A DNA stretch of 64,000 bases from Virgibacillus oceani (GCF_014638995.1 NZ_BMFR01000008.1:62001-126000); one strand, 5' to 3'. Positions 15,314-24,075 are shown, numbered from the stretch's first letter. The notes: generated by a model not told the origin, from the sequence alone. Program-made: numbers and translations.

Positions 15314-16708
15314 ATGACTAATTTATTGTATTTTGGTGATAATTTATCTGTAATTAAAAGTGAAATAAGAAATGAAGCAGTTGATTTAATATATTTAGAT
15401 CCTCCATTCAATAGCAATAGAGATTACAATCAGATATTTACTAATAAGGACGGTGAGAGATCATCTGCACAAATTAAAGTGTTTGAAGATACTTGGTATT
15501 GGAATAATGATGCCGAAAAATTATATTTAGAAACAATAAAATATTATAATAACCATCTCGTATCAAACTTTCTAATTTCAATGAGACAATTTTTAGGGAC
15601 TAACCAAATGTTGGCTTATTTAACTATGATGGCACCTAGATTATTAGAAATGTATAGGGTCTTGAAACCAAATGGGGTCTTATTTCTACATTGTGATCCA
15701 TCCGCCTCTCACTATTTAAAACTGTTATTAGATGCAGTTTTTGGATTTAAAAACTTTGAAAATGAAATTATTTGGTGTTACAGGCAAGGGGGAAGAGGAA
15801 AAAGAAATTTTGCAAAAAAACACGATACAATCTACTTTTATGCAAAGAATAAAGAATACACATTTAATGCTGATGATGTTCGGGTATCTTATGAGGGTAC
15901 TGGTGGTTATATTAACAATAAGAATAATGGCGGTAATCTAGTAAACGGTAAACTATATAAGCCTAATCCAAACGGGAAAATTCCAGAGGATTGGTGGGAT
16001 ATACCTGCTTTAACCCCAACATCAAAAGAAAGAGTAGGGTACCCAACCCAGAAACCCTTAAAGTTATTGGAAAGAATCATTTCTGCAAGTTCTAACCCAG
16101 GTGATGTAATTTTGGATCCATTTTGTGGTTGTGGTACTGCAGTTGTAGCCGCTGAAAAACTAGGCAGGAAATGGATTGGAATTGATATAACCCATATAGC
16201 AATAACAACAATAAAAGATAGATTAATTGACGAATTTGGGTTGCTAGCCGATTTTAATATTCAAGGCGAACCAGTTGATATAGAAGGAGCAGAAGAATTA
16301 GCAAAAACAAATAGATTTCAATTTCAGATATGGGCACTTTCGCTTTTAGGGATGAATTATAAAGAGGATTATAACTCAATAACGAAAGGCGCGGATGGTG
16401 GTATTGATGGCATTAGGTATTTTGAAAATGGGAAAGAAGGAAATTTAAGGAAGTCTATTATACAAGTCAAGAGCGGCAAAGTGTCTGTTAAGGATATAAG
16501 AGAATTAAATACCGTTATTGATTATGAGTCCGCTGATATGGGGGTATTTGTTTCCTTAAGACCACCTACAAGAAATATGGTAGTCGAAGCGGCTAGGAGT
16601 GGTTTTTTTACAGATTATAAGGGTAATGATTTTCCGAAAATAAGGATAGTTGAGGTGAAGGATTTATTATCTCATAAAATAATGCCATTTAATATTTTTC
16701 CAAGCTAA
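15314..16708 (+). CDS. Beta-class DNA methyltransferase fused to an Mrr-like nuclease domain
   Basis: Residues 1-300 are an amino-methyltransferase with the catalytic DPPF at about 29-32 and the cofactor loop DPFCGCGTAVVAAEKLGRKWIGID at about 267 onward (cited in parts: DPFCGCGT and WIGID). This DPPF-before-FxGxG order defines the beta class. Residues 335-464 match the Mrr restriction fold: GADGGIDGIRY at about 360 and the catalytic QVKSGK at about 383, followed by DIRELNTVI. Methylation and cleavage thus sit in one protein, as in type IIG enzymes, which suggests a one-gene restriction-modification system. AAAGGGGTGG precedes the start. No other defence gene adjoins it. It lies in a stretch of broken genes, consistent with horizontal gain. 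Confidence 0.85.
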   Translation: MTNLLYFGDNLSVIKSEIRNEAVDLIYLDPPFNSNRDYNQIFTNKDGERSSAQIKVFEDTWYWNNDAEKLYLETIKYYNNHLVSNFLISMRQFLGTNQMLAYLTMMAPRLLEMYRVLKPNGVLFLHCDPSASHYLKLLLDAVFGFKNFENEIIWCYRQGGRGKRNFAKKHDTIYFYAKNKEYTFNADDVRVSYEGTGGYINNKNNGGNLVNGKLYKPNPNGKIPEDWWDIPALTPTSKERVGYPTQKPLKLLERIISASSNPGDVILDPFCGCGTAVVAAEKLGRKWIGIDITHIAITTIKDRLIDEFGLLADFNIQGEPVDIEGAEELAKTNRFQFQIWALSLLGMNYKEDYNSITKGADGGIDGIRYFENGKEGNLRKSIIQVKSGKVSVKDIRELNTVIDYESADMGVFVSLRPPTRNMVVEAARSGFFTDYKGNDFPKIRIVEVKDLLSHKIMPFNIFPS

Positions 16709-16810
16709 TTAACCATTCTTTTTTAATAGGTACTTATTGTTTTCAAGTTAGGGATGATTAAGGCGATGTAATAGACAGAAAAGATTAGCAATCAAACTTA
16801 AATGAATACA

Positions 16811-16848
16811 CTGGTAAATTCCTCTGCACTCTGGTATATTCTTTTGCA
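16811..16848. repeat. Tandem 18-base imperfect repeats, 20-base period
   Basis: CTGGTAAATTCCTCTGCA and CTGGTATATTCTTTTGCA differ at 3 of 18 bases and start 20 bases apart. A weaker third GTGGTAAA follows. They may be transposase sites of a lost element. Confidence 0.4.
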
Positions 16849-16963
16849 ATGAGTGGTAAAAAGAAACGCACATTCGGTAAAAGTCATCCGCAATACTCAA
16901 AGTAAATCAATATACAATTAAAACCCGCTATTAAACCCTAAAAAGCAATAATTTAGTAATGAA

Positions 16964-16996
16964 GGTATTGAAAATAATTCCAATGCCTCTTTTTTT
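16964..16996 (+). terminator. Probable terminator
   Basis: GGTATTG (16964-16970) and CAATGCC (16981-16987) pair with one G-U and run into seven or eight Ts. It is 250 bases after the methylase-nuclease stop. Confidence 0.5.
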
Positions 16997-17078
16997 CTCT
17001 TAAATATAACGGTGAACCGCACAATGAGTAAATTCAGCTTGAAGATTACTTGGCAACTAGCTTTGTCAATATCATTAT

Positions 17079-17114
17079 AGGCCCAACGAAACTTCAAAAG
17101 TCGTTGGGCCTTTT
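17079..17114. terminator. Strong hairpin, probably a bidirectional terminator
   Basis: AGGCCCAACGA (17079-17089) and TCGTTGGGCCT (17101-17111) are exact arms with an 11-base loop and a short T-run on the + side. It can serve the methylase-nuclease gene or betA coming from the right. Confidence 0.7.
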
Positions 17115-17150
17115 ACATGTACTTATCAAACGTGGGGTAAATCTAATAAG

Positions 17151-17204
17151 GAAGCACAGGAACCGTCCCTCTGCTTCAAGCCACAGGAACCGTCCCCTTG
17201 CTTC
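17151..17204. repeat. GGGACGGTTC-family repeat, two tandem half-copies
   Basis: GGAACCGTCCC occurs twice 27 bases apart (17159 and 17186), each followed by (T/C)CTGCTTC or CTTGCTTC. This is the inverted half of the palindromic family found at 37202, 41995 and 43834. It lies just after the betA stop codon. Confidence 0.75.
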
Positions 17205-17220
17205 ACCACCCTCGCTTCAC

Positions 17221-18900
17221 TCAAACCGTACCCGCGTCTGCCGGGTGAACACCATGCCGGTAATAATCTTTATACTCGGGCTTCATTGGTCTTTGTCCAC
17301 GGATAATATCGGCTGCTTTTTCCGCTAGCATCAATACCGGTGCATGGATATTTCCATTTGTTGTATGCGGCATTGCAGATGCATCAACTACCCGTACATT
17401 GTCCAGGCCATGAACTTTCATGGTCTCTGGGTCAACGACTGCCATTGGATCGGAGGCAGGTCCCATTTTTGCCGTGCAAGATGGATGAAGTGCTGTTTCG
17501 GCGTCCTTCTTTACCCACTCCAGAATTTCCTCATCTGTTTGAACAGATGGTCCAGGTGAAATCTCACCCGTACTGTAAGGCGCTAACGCTGGCTGAGAAA
17601 GGATTTCCCGTGAAACGCGTATTGCTTCAATCCATTCGCGTCGATCTTCTTCAGTAGACAGATAGTTACATACGATACTTGGATGCTCAAAAGGGTTACG
17701 TGAACGGATTTTTAGGCTTCCTCTGGAGTTGGAATACATCGGTCCAACGTGCACCTGGAATCCATGCTTCGTATCTGCCTTTTGCCCATCATATCGAACT
17801 GCAAGCGGCAGGAAGTGGAACATCAGATTTGGATAATCAACTTCATCATTCGAACGGACGAATCCGCCGCCTTCAAAATGGTTCGATGCTGCCGGTCCAG
17901 TGCGTCCAAGCAGCCATTGCAAGCCGATCCAAGGCATTTTAGCTTTATTTAAGCTAGGCTGCATGGAAACTGGCTGCGGACAAGCGTGCTGAATATATAC
18001 TTCGAGATGATCCTCCAGGTTTTCACCTACACCTGGCAAGTCAAGGACTGGATCAATGCCAAGTGAGCGTAAATGGTCAGCGTCACCTACACCGGACAAT
18101 TGTAGTAGCTGTGGTGTGTTGAATGCACCACCGGAAAGAATCACTTCTCCCGCGTTAACATGATAGGTTTTTCCATTCTTTTGGTAGGTTACACCCTGTG
18201 CTCTGGTACCATCAAAATTGATACTCGTAACAAAGGCACGCGTCTCTACTGTAAGGTTTTTGCGTTTCATTGCTGGACGTAAATATGCTCGTGAAGCAGA
18301 AACCCGTCTTCCGTTATGCACCTGGCTGTCAAATGGACCAAAGCCTTCTTGACGAAAACCGTTTACATCTGGTGTTCTAGAGTAACCAGCCTCAACACCT
18401 GCATCGAAAAATGCCTGGAATAAGGGATTCGTCGCAGGTCCACGTTTTAATTTAATTGGACCATGGTGACCGCGGTACGTATCAGATGAATCCGCTCCAA
18501 AGGCTGTTTCCAATCGTTTAAAATACGGAAGACAATGGGCATAATCCCAATTTTCCATGCCCGGTTCAGATCCCCACCGATCGTAGTCCATCGGGTTGCC
18601 GCGTTGGTATATCATGCCATTGATGGAGCTTGATCCTCCAAGCACTTTCCCCCGAGCATGCGCGACACGACGTCCATCCATATAAGGCTCAGGATCTGTG
18701 GAATAAATCCAGTCATAGAAGCGGTTGCCTGATGGGTACATCAAAGCTGCCGGCATTTGAATAAATAAATCCCAAAAATAATCATTTCGCCCTGCTTCAA
18801 GAACAAGTACACTGCTATTTTCATCTATGCTTAGACGGTTGCCGAGTACAGAACCTGCACTGCCTCCGCCTACAATTACATAATCGTATGTTTGATTCAT
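17221..18900 (-). CDS. betA: Choline dehydrogenase (GMC oxidoreductase)
   Basis: This FAD enzyme of 559 residues oxidises choline to betaine aldehyde. The FAD-binding [15 protein letters not shown] starts at residue 10. The GMC signature [19 protein letters not shown] is near residue 85, and the active-site region HPSCTAKMG and [10 protein letters not shown] are near the C-terminus. A longer frame begins at 18969, but AAGGAGGTATTTCAG directly precedes the ATG at 18900. Bacillus subtilis uses an iron alcohol dehydrogenase (GbsB) for this step, so a BetA-type enzyme under a GbsR neighbour is a mixed arrangement. It lies downstream of betB on the same strand, 353 bases away. Confidence 0.9.
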   Translation of the reverse strand: MNQTYDYVIVGGGSAGSVLGNRLSIDENSSVLVLEAGRNDYFWDLFIQMPAALMYPSGNRFYDWIYSTDPEPYMDGRRVAHARGKVLGGSSSINGMIYQRGNPMDYDRWGSEPGMENWDYAHCLPYFKRLETAFGADSSDTYRGHHGPIKLKRGPATNPLFQAFFDAGVEAGYSRTPDVNGFRQEGFGPFDSQVHNGRRVSASRAYLRPAMKRKNLTVETRAFVTSINFDGTRAQGVTYQKNGKTYHVNAGEVILSGGAFNTPQLLQLSGVGDADHLRSLGIDPVLDLPGVGENLEDHLEVYIQHACPQPVSMQPSLNKAKMPWIGLQWLLGRTGPAASNHFEGGGFVRSNDEVDYPNLMFHFLPLAVRYDGQKADTKHGFQVHVGPMYSNSRGSLKIRSRNPFEHPSIVCNYLSTEEDRREWIEAIRVSREILSQPALAPYSTGEISPGPSVQTDEEILEWVKKDAETALHPSCTAKMGPASDPMAVVDPETMKVHGLDNVRVVDASAMPHTTNGNIHAPVLMLAEKAADIIRGQRPMKPEYKDYYRHGVHPADAGTV

Positions 18901-18969
18901 CTGAAATACCTCCTTAAAGATTGTTAAATGGAATACATTGATCAAAAAGTCGTCTATCGTTGTTGACAT

Positions 18970-19181
18970 GATTGGCAGAAATTTTTTGTTTTCAATAAAT
19001 CTAGCAATCTGGCAAACAACTTTATCTTCTTTGACTGTATAGGCTTTGTTTAATTTATTAAATATATTTTTAACAAACGGAATAGTATAAACATAACATG
19101 TTCCTTTAAACTTGTAAATCTTGGTTTAGTACTCAAGTTTTCGGAACAAGTACAAGGCACATGTTGAAATAAACTCAAAAT
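18970..19181. other. AT-rich spacer between betB and betA
   Basis: This space probably holds the betA promoter (reverse strand). There are AT-rich blocks but no clear -35/-10 pair that I would defend. Confidence 0.3.
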
Positions 19182-19221
19182 ATAGCTCTAAACCTTTCCG
19201 TTAAAGAAGGCATAGAGCTAT
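19182..19221 (-). terminator. Weak hairpin after betB
   Basis: ATAGCTCTA (19182-19190) and TAGAGCTAT (19213-19221) pair around 22 bases and are followed on the reverse strand by ATTTTGAG. It may partly end the betB transcript before betA. Confidence 0.45.
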
Positions 19222-19253
19222 TGATTATAAAGAATAGATTTACTACATCAGAT

Positions 19254-20726
19254 TTAGTTAAACCATTTAATAGGTTCAGGCTGTTTGTTGCGATAAATAT
19301 GCTTAACCTCAGTATATTCCGCCATACCTTCGCGGCCAAGTTCACGGCCAATGCCTGATTGCTTATAGCCACCCCACGGTGCTTGTGCAAAATAAGGATG
19401 GAAGTCATTGATCCAAACAGTACCCATTCTTAAGCGCACCGCGACAAATTCTGCTTTATTTAAATCCTGTGTCCAGACGGCTCCAGCCAAACCATAAATC
19501 GTATCGTTCGCTAATCTGACAGCTTCTTCTTTGGTCTGGAATGTTTCTACTGTCAATACCGGACCGAATACCTCTTCCTGGACGATGCGCATATCACTTG
19601 TACAGTTTGTAAATATAGTAGGTAAATAGAAAAAGCCATTTTGCAATTCAGGATCATCCGGACGCTTTCCGCCAACAGCTAGTTTGGCACCTTCTTCTTT
19701 ACCTATTTCCACATAGCTTTCAACCTTCGCACGGTGATCTGCAGAGATCATTGGGCCGCTTTGTGTATTTTCATCAAAACCATTGCCTAATTTGATTTGC
19801 TTCGTTCGTTCAATGAGTGCGTCAACGAATTCATCATGGATGCTTTCTTCAACTAATAGCCTTGATCCCGCAGAGCAAACCTGTCCCGCGTGGAAAAACA
19901 CAGCATTTAACGCCTGATCAACCGCAGTTTCAAAATCAGCATCGGCAAAAACGATATTTGGGTTCTTTCCGCCGAGTTCAAGTGCGATTTTTTTCACATT
20001 ATGACTCGCTGCCTGCATGATTGTTTTTCCAGTTTCAATGCCGCCGGTGAATGAAATTAAATCAACGTCTCGACTGGCAGCTAGCTCTGCACCAGCAGAA
20101 ACTCCGGAACCGAGCACTAAGTTCGCTACACCCTTTGGTATGCCAACCTCTTCGATTAGTTCAAAGACTTTCACTGTTGTTAATGGTGTGATTTCACTCG
20201 GTTTTATAACAATCGTGTTGCCTGCTGCCAATGCCGGTGCAATCTTCCATGCGGCTTGTAACAAAGGATAATTCCATGGTGTGATTTGACCACAGACACC
20301 GACTGGCTCGCGAACAACTTTGCTTTCACTGTTTGGTATCGGCGAGGCAATGACTTCACCGCCATCTTTATCCGCTAAACCACCGAAGTAAAAGAATACG
20401 TTTGCGATGTCTGCCATATCAGCACGGCTTTCTTCGACTGTTTTACCCGTATCCAACGTCTCCAATTCAGCTAGCTCTTGCAAATCCCGCCGAATCAATG
20501 TACCTATGCTGTAAACAAGCTCACCACGAACACTTGCAGGTAATGTGCTCCAGCTGCCTTCATCAAATGCGATCCTTGCTGCTTGAATGGCTGCTTGCGT
20601 ATCTGCTTCGTTTCCTTCTGCAGCAGTCGCAATGATTTCTTGATTATAAGGGTTAATGATATCTCGTGTTTCTCCGGATTTAGCGTTCACCCACTCACCA
20701 TTTATATACATTCTTTGTAAGTTCAA
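19254..20726 (-). CDS. betB: Betaine aldehyde dehydrogenase
   Basis: This is an NAD(P)-dependent aldehyde dehydrogenase of 490 residues that makes glycine betaine from betaine aldehyde. Visible landmarks are the ITPWNYPL cofactor loop, LELGGKNPNIVFADAD with the general-base glutamate, and GQVCSAGSRLLVEESI with the catalytic cysteine near residue 284. The C-terminus FHPYFAQAPWGGYKQSGIG is typical of BADH. The start codon is TTG, placed 7 bases after GAAGGAG. It pairs with betA downstream, and gbsR and a betaine-binding protein lie divergently. The enzyme would raise the cell's compatible solute when choline is present. Confidence 0.93.
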   Translation of the reverse strand: MNLQRMYINGEWVNAKSGETRDIINPYNQEIIATAAEGNEADTQAAIQAARIAFDEGSWSTLPASVRGELVYSIGTLIRRDLQELAELETLDTGKTVEESRADMADIANVFFYFGGLADKDGGEVIASPIPNSESKVVREPVGVCGQITPWNYPLLQAAWKIAPALAAGNTIVIKPSEITPLTTVKVFELIEEVGIPKGVANLVLGSGVSAGAELAASRDVDLISFTGGIETGKTIMQAASHNVKKIALELGGKNPNIVFADADFETAVDQALNAVFFHAGQVCSAGSRLLVEESIHDEFVDALIERTKQIKLGNGFDENTQSGPMISADHRAKVESYVEIGKEEGAKLAVGGKRPDDPELQNGFFYLPTIFTNCTSDMRIVQEEVFGPVLTVETFQTKEEAVRLANDTIYGLAGAVWTQDLNKAEFVAVRLRMGTVWINDFHPYFAQAPWGGYKQSGIGRELGREGMAEYTEVKHIYRNKQPEPIKWFN

Positions 20727-20781
20727 CTCATCACTCCTTCACTATAATGATATTGTTAAATTTGTTAAATAAAAATTAAAC

Positions 20782-20824
20782 ATTATTAATAATAATCGTA
20801 ACAGTACGATGATTTACTTGTCAA
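20782..20824 (-). promoter_or_regulatory. betB promoter with a palindrome at the start site
   Basis: On the reverse strand TTGACA (20824-20819) and TACGAT (20800-20795) are 18 bases apart. The exact 12-base palindrome ATTATTAATAAT (20782-20793) covers the expected start point. GbsR in B. subtilis blocks transcription from just downstream of promoters, so this is a candidate operator. Confidence 0.5.
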
Positions 20825-21080
20825 ACGCTGAAATAAAACGAAATGGTTCTATCCCCTGGCTAGACAACAATGAAACAAGATGAACGAAATATTCACATTT
20901 GACAAAATAAAATCTTTCGTTAACCTATTACATAGAGTAAATATATTTAAAAAATATTAAACGCATTTATTTTATTTAATAAAAGGAGGCGAAATTAGTA
21001 ATCGAAGCGCTCTTGGCAAAAGTGTATGTTTCGTAATAAATGTTTGCCAGAATAAATTTCAGAAAGGTGTTTGACAAGTA
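20825..21080. other. Divergent control region before the OpuAC-like gene
   Basis: A TTGACA at 20899 starts a possible forward promoter, though the -10 box is unclear (TAACCT at 20921 or TATTAC at 20926). GGCAAA (21015) and TTTGCC (21042) are inverted within the leader. No gene is seen. Confidence 0.35.
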
Positions 21081-21980
21081 ATGAATTTTCGCAGAATGAG
21101 TCAATTAATTTTATTTACCTTACTACTTTTTGTACTAGCAGCTTGCGGTTCTTCCGGTGATAGTGAAGGTTCGGATAATACAACGGGTGATTCGAATGAA
21201 AGCAAAGGGAACATCACGATCGGTCAGATTAACTGGCCAGAAAATATTGCAGTAACAAATTTGTGGAAGGCTGTTCTGGAAGACGAAGGGTATAACGTGG
21301 AATTAAAGCTTCTCGAAATGGGTCCGCAGATGGCAGCTCTAGCTTCAGGAGATTTAGATGTGGCACCGGAAATTTGGTTGCCAGTGCAAGATAAAAGTTA
21401 TTTTGAAAAGTACAAAGATCAAGCTAATTTTTTCGAAAATCCGTGGTATGAGAATGGGAAGGTCGGATTGGCTGTTCCAACGTATATGGAAGATGTGAAC
21501 AGCATTGAAGATTTAAATGAAAACAAGGATAAATTCAATAGCGAAATTATAGGGTTTGAGTCTGGGGCAGGAACAATGCTCGTAACGCAGGATGTAATTG
21601 AGGAATACGGTCTTGACTATGATTTGGTAGGGAGCAGTACGGCAGCAATGATTTCATCCATTAAGAAAGCGGTTAAGGAAAAAGAACCGATCGTTGCACC
21701 GCTATGGAAACCACATTATGTATTTTCTGAAGTGGACTTAAAATTCCTGGAAGACCCGAAAAAAGGGTTTGGCGAAGTGGAGAAAATTTATATGGCAACC
21801 CGCGAAGGATTTGACTCAGACAATGAAAAAGTCAGCAATTGGCTGAAAAACTTTAAATTAAGCGACGAGCAGCTTGGTGAATTAATGATTAACATCAAAG
21901 AAAACAAAGACAATCCTATTAAAGGCGCGGAAAAATGGGTGAAAGATAACCAGGATGTCATTGAAAAATGGATGAAGTAA
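21081..21980 (+). CDS. OpuAC-like glycine betaine-binding lipoprotein
   Basis: A lipoprotein signal with lipobox LAAC at about residues 18-21 is followed by a Ser/Gly/Asp linker and an OpuAC-type domain. GNITIGQINWPENIAVTNLW is the usual start of the fold, WLPVQDKSYF and APLWKPHYVF carry the tryptophans that cage the quaternary ammonium group, and VKEKEPIVAPLW is typical. No ATPase or permease gene adjoins it, so it must work with a transporter encoded elsewhere or as an extra receptor. It is divergent from betB. The ribosome site is weak and distant (AAAGGTG, 12 bases), and an ATG five codons in is an alternative start. Confidence 0.85.
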   Translation: MNFRRMSQLILFTLLLFVLAACGSSGDSEGSDNTTGDSNESKGNITIGQINWPENIAVTNLWKAVLEDEGYNVELKLLEMGPQMAALASGDLDVAPEIWLPVQDKSYFEKYKDQANFFENPWYENGKVGLAVPTYMEDVNSIEDLNENKDKFNSEIIGFESGAGTMLVTQDVIEEYGLDYDLVGSSTAAMISSIKKAVKEKEPIVAPLWKPHYVFSEVDLKFLEDPKKGFGEVEKIYMATREGFDSDNEKVSNWLKNFKLSDEQLGELMINIKENKDNPIKGAEKWVKDNQDVIEKWMK

Positions 21981-21988
21981 ACGAAAGT

Positions 21989-22025
21989 AAAAGAGAGGAT
22001 ACTCCATAAGAGAATCGTCTCTTTT
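21989..22025 (+). terminator. Terminator of the OpuAC-like gene
   Basis: AAAAGAGAGGAT and ATCGTCTCTTTT pair with one mismatch around a 13-base loop, ending in TTTT, nine bases after the stop. Confidence 0.7.
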
Positions 22026-22177
22026 CCATGAAAAATGCTTTATATGTAAGCAGTATGCTGTTGCTGAATTTGTGTTGCATCTTAGCAATTTTAATTATAA
22101 AATAAAAATATATTAAATTTATTATGAATCAATTTAACAGCAACTTGCTCTATTTTCCACACAAAAGAGGTGCCACA

Positions 22178-22756
22178 ATGGAAGGAAACCGGAATAACTT
22201 TACGAATGAAAAAGCCAAAGAGAAAATCGATCAAGCTGAAAGTATGATGATCAATACGATTTCAGAAACGATGGATCTTTATGGTGTTACCCCTTCAGTG
22301 GGACGTCTGTACGCAACCATGTATTTTAAACATAAGCCAATCACCCTTGACGAAATGAAAGATGCACTCGGTATGAGTAAACCAAGCATGAGTACATCTG
22401 TCAGAAAGCTTCAGGAAATCAATATCGTTCAAAAGGTATGGCAGAAAGGCTCGAGAAAAGATTCATTCATGGCTGAAAAGAACTTCTTCAATTACTTCAC
22501 TCAATTCTTCGGTGCAAAATGGGAACGTGAAGTGAGTATGTTTTTGGTTAGTATTCAGAAGGCCCAGGAACAGCTCAATGAGGTGATTGAAAATAGTGAG
22601 GCGGATGAAGCATTGCGGGAAAAAGCCATGTTGCATTATAAGCAGCTCGATGATGCCATGATCTATTATCATTGGCTGGACAAGCTTACTAAACTTACTA
22701 AATCTGGCGAGATATATAATTATATACCCGTTGAAGATACTGATGAAAAAGAGTAG
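22178..22756 (+). CDS. gbsR: GbsR-type choline-responsive repressor
   Basis: The frame extends upstream to 22124, but AGAGGTGCCACA places the start at 22178, giving 192 residues; B. subtilis GbsR has 180. It is a MarR-like winged-helix protein with PSVGRLYATMYF, LTLDEMKDAL-like helix (ITLDEMKDALGMSKPSMSTS) and VWQKGSRKDSF. GbsR senses choline and represses the choline-to-betaine genes and choline uptake. Its place beside betAB and the betaine-binding gene supports the same role. The C-terminal helical part (EREVSMFLVSIQKAQEQL) fits the dimer and ligand region of the family. A terminator with a GATCAG stem follows. Confidence 0.88.
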   Translation: MEGNRNNFTNEKAKEKIDQAESMMINTISETMDLYGVTPSVGRLYATMYFKHKPITLDEMKDALGMSKPSMSTSVRKLQEINIVQKVWQKGSRKDSFMAEKNFFNYFTQFFGAKWEREVSMFLVSIQKAQEQLNEVIENSEADEALREKAMLHYKQLDDAMIYYHWLDKLTKLTKSGEIYNYIPVEDTDEKE

Positions 22757-22835
22757 TTATCATAATGCTGTCGATTAGAATTAACTGGCAGGTATGTAAA
22801 ATCGGGTCATGTACTGTGATGATCTCCATAATTTG

Positions 22836-22893
22836 AAAGGATCAGTCCCTTACCGCTAACGTATTCGTGTTGTAGGGGCTGATCCTTTTTTGG
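22836..22893 (+). terminator. Terminator of gbsR with long structured loop
   Basis: AAAGGATCAGTCCC (22836-22849) pairs with GGGCTGATCCTTT (22876-22888) with one G-U and is followed by a T6 run. The loop of about 26 bases can fold further. The GATCAGTCCC words recur in other intergenic repeats of this window. Confidence 0.75.
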
Positions 22894-22931
22894 GTTATCT
22901 TACTCTGCTCCGGCTCTTCTGGGGCGGGGTA

Positions 22932-22959
22932 TTGACATCGATTTGAATTATTGTATAAT
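22932..22959 (+). promoter_or_regulatory. Sigma-A promoter of the DUF1062 gene
   Basis: TTGACA (22932-22937) and TATAAT (22954-22959) are both consensus with 16-base spacing. Transcription should start near 22966, leaving a leader of about 260 bases before the gene. Confidence 0.8.
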
Positions 22960-22965
22960 TCTAAA

Positions 22966-23163
22966 TAGGAGAAGTACGGAAGGTGGAATCGGGTTTGCCA
23001 ACATACTTGTAATGGTTACGTAATTAAATTGTACATTTCTTTTTTTGAACAAGGTTGTTCATTAACGGGAGAAGTGTGCCTATTTTTAGCCATTACAGGG
23101 AACGCGGGATAATCTGTTGTATTAATTCCAAGCGGGATACCTGTATGGTATTCCGCTTTTTTT
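22966..23163 (+). promoter_or_regulatory. Structured leader ending in a terminator (candidate attenuator)
   Basis: The leader has a long-range pair TGTAATGG with CCATTACA enclosing the hairpin GAACAAGGTTGTTC, and ends in a terminator with arms AAGCGGGATACC (23130-23141) and GGTATTCCGCTT (23147-23158), loop TGTAT, and seven Ts. A consensus promoter feeding a folded leader and then a terminator before a gene is the layout of a riboswitch or attenuator. It matches no riboswitch class I know. Confidence 0.5.
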
Positions 23164-23227
23164 GATGGAAATTATTCTCCCTTCAGCTATTATTGGCGTT
23201 CCTCTGGATAAATTGGAGGAGCGGGTT

Positions 23228-23809
23228 ATGAGTTTAAATGCTGTTACGTATGAGATTGTTGCACAGGAAACACCTAACGTAATACGGAATTGCAGGAATT
23301 GTAAGCGAAGCACGGAATACTTTTGCAGTGATAAATTCAGGGTAAATGCAAATCAGAAAATAGTTGATATTTGGCTCATTTATAAGTGTATACACTGTGA
23401 AGGTACATGGAATTGCCCTATATTATCAAGGTTAAATGTAAATCGAATCGATCCAATACTGCATCAAAAGTATATGAATAATGATAAAGAGACAATTTGG
23501 CATCACGCCTTTCAAATCAGTAAATTACGGAAATTATGTGATGCTGTGAAAAACGACATCAATTATGAGGTAAGAAAGGAAAAGTCCGAATCAGTTTCCG
23601 ATGAAGCGACAATCAGAATTTGCTGTAAATATGATTTTGGTCTTAGAATAGATAAACTGCTGGCAGAAATATTGGATATTTCAAGATCGAAAGTAAGCAA
23701 AATGGCAAAGGAAGAAACGTTTTTGCTATATCCAACTGTTTCTATGAAAGATAAAGTTATAGATGATTTACAAATAACAGTCAAAGGTAATCGAAGGGTA
23801 TTTGGTTAG
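23228..23809 (+). CDS. DUF1062 family protein
   Basis: The 193-residue protein starts at the ATG preceded by GGAGGAG; a longer frame from 23162 lies in the terminator. The N-terminal half is the DUF1062 zinc-ribbon type: NVIRNCRNCKRSTEYFCSDKFRVNANQK and WLIYKCIHCEGTWNCPI (quoted in parts), with four paired cysteines CxxC...CxxC. The C-terminal half has an S4-like RNA-binding pattern, LRIDKLLAEILDISRSKVSK, followed by a short beta end. The function is not established; zinc binding and possible RNA binding can be read from it. It is transcribed alone behind a structured leader. Confidence 0.8.
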   Translation: MSLNAVTYEIVAQETPNVIRNCRNCKRSTEYFCSDKFRVNANQKIVDIWLIYKCIHCEGTWNCPILSRLNVNRIDPILHQKYMNNDKETIWHHAFQISKLRKLCDAVKNDINYEVRKEKSESVSDEATIRICCKYDFGLRIDKLLAEILDISRSKVSKMAKEETFLLYPTVSMKDKVIDDLQITVKGNRRVFG

Positions 23810-23826
23810 CGTATTCCGAATAAAAT

Positions 23827-24075
23827 AAGAGGCTGGGACATAACTAAATTGTTTAATCCAAAGCCGAACATTTCACCATACTAGCGAAGGAAATACACGG
23901 AGACTCCTGCGGGATGAAAAGCCTAGGTGAGACTACGTAGAGCGATAGCTCGGAGTAGGCTCAGCAGCGCCCGCGGAAAGCGTAGTGTATTACCGTAGCG
24001 GTATGTATGCACCAACTATGTTCGGAATTTATTTTGGTTAAAACACTTTTGTCCCAGGCTCATTTTTTTGCCTCT
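23827..24075. repeat. 240-bp Bacillaceae intergenic repeat element
   Basis: The ends GAGGCTGGGACATAA (from 23829) and TTTTGTCCCAGGCTC (to about 24061) are inverted, with CCGAACAT and ATGTTCGG nested inside. The core has ACACGGAGACTCCTGCGGGA and CCCGCGGAAAGCG words that I know as common intergenic repeats of Oceanobacillus, Virgibacillus and relatives. There is no coding frame. T7 follows, so the outer stem can also end transcription. It fills the 320-base gap between the DUF1062 gene and the next. Confidence 0.8.

Larger units (their letters stand above)
16709..17150. other. Gene-free stretch with repeats and two terminators
   Basis: About 440 bases with no supported gene. It contains two tandem 18-base repeats (16811-16848), a hairpin with a T7 tail (16964-16996) and a strong hairpin at 17079-17114. 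The composition suggests debris at the end of an inserted block. Confidence 0.5.

Noticed and set aside
17050..17328. 92-codon forward frame after the methylase-nuclease gene
   Set aside because: It runs through a terminator and a repeat and then antisense to betA, and its composition is not protein-like.
22977..22996. T-box-like words (AAGGTGGAATCGGG) in the DUF1062 leader
   Set aside because: A real T-box core lies just before the terminator, and the gene would be an amino-acid or tRNA-synthetase gene. Here the word is about 135 bases too early and the gene does not fit.
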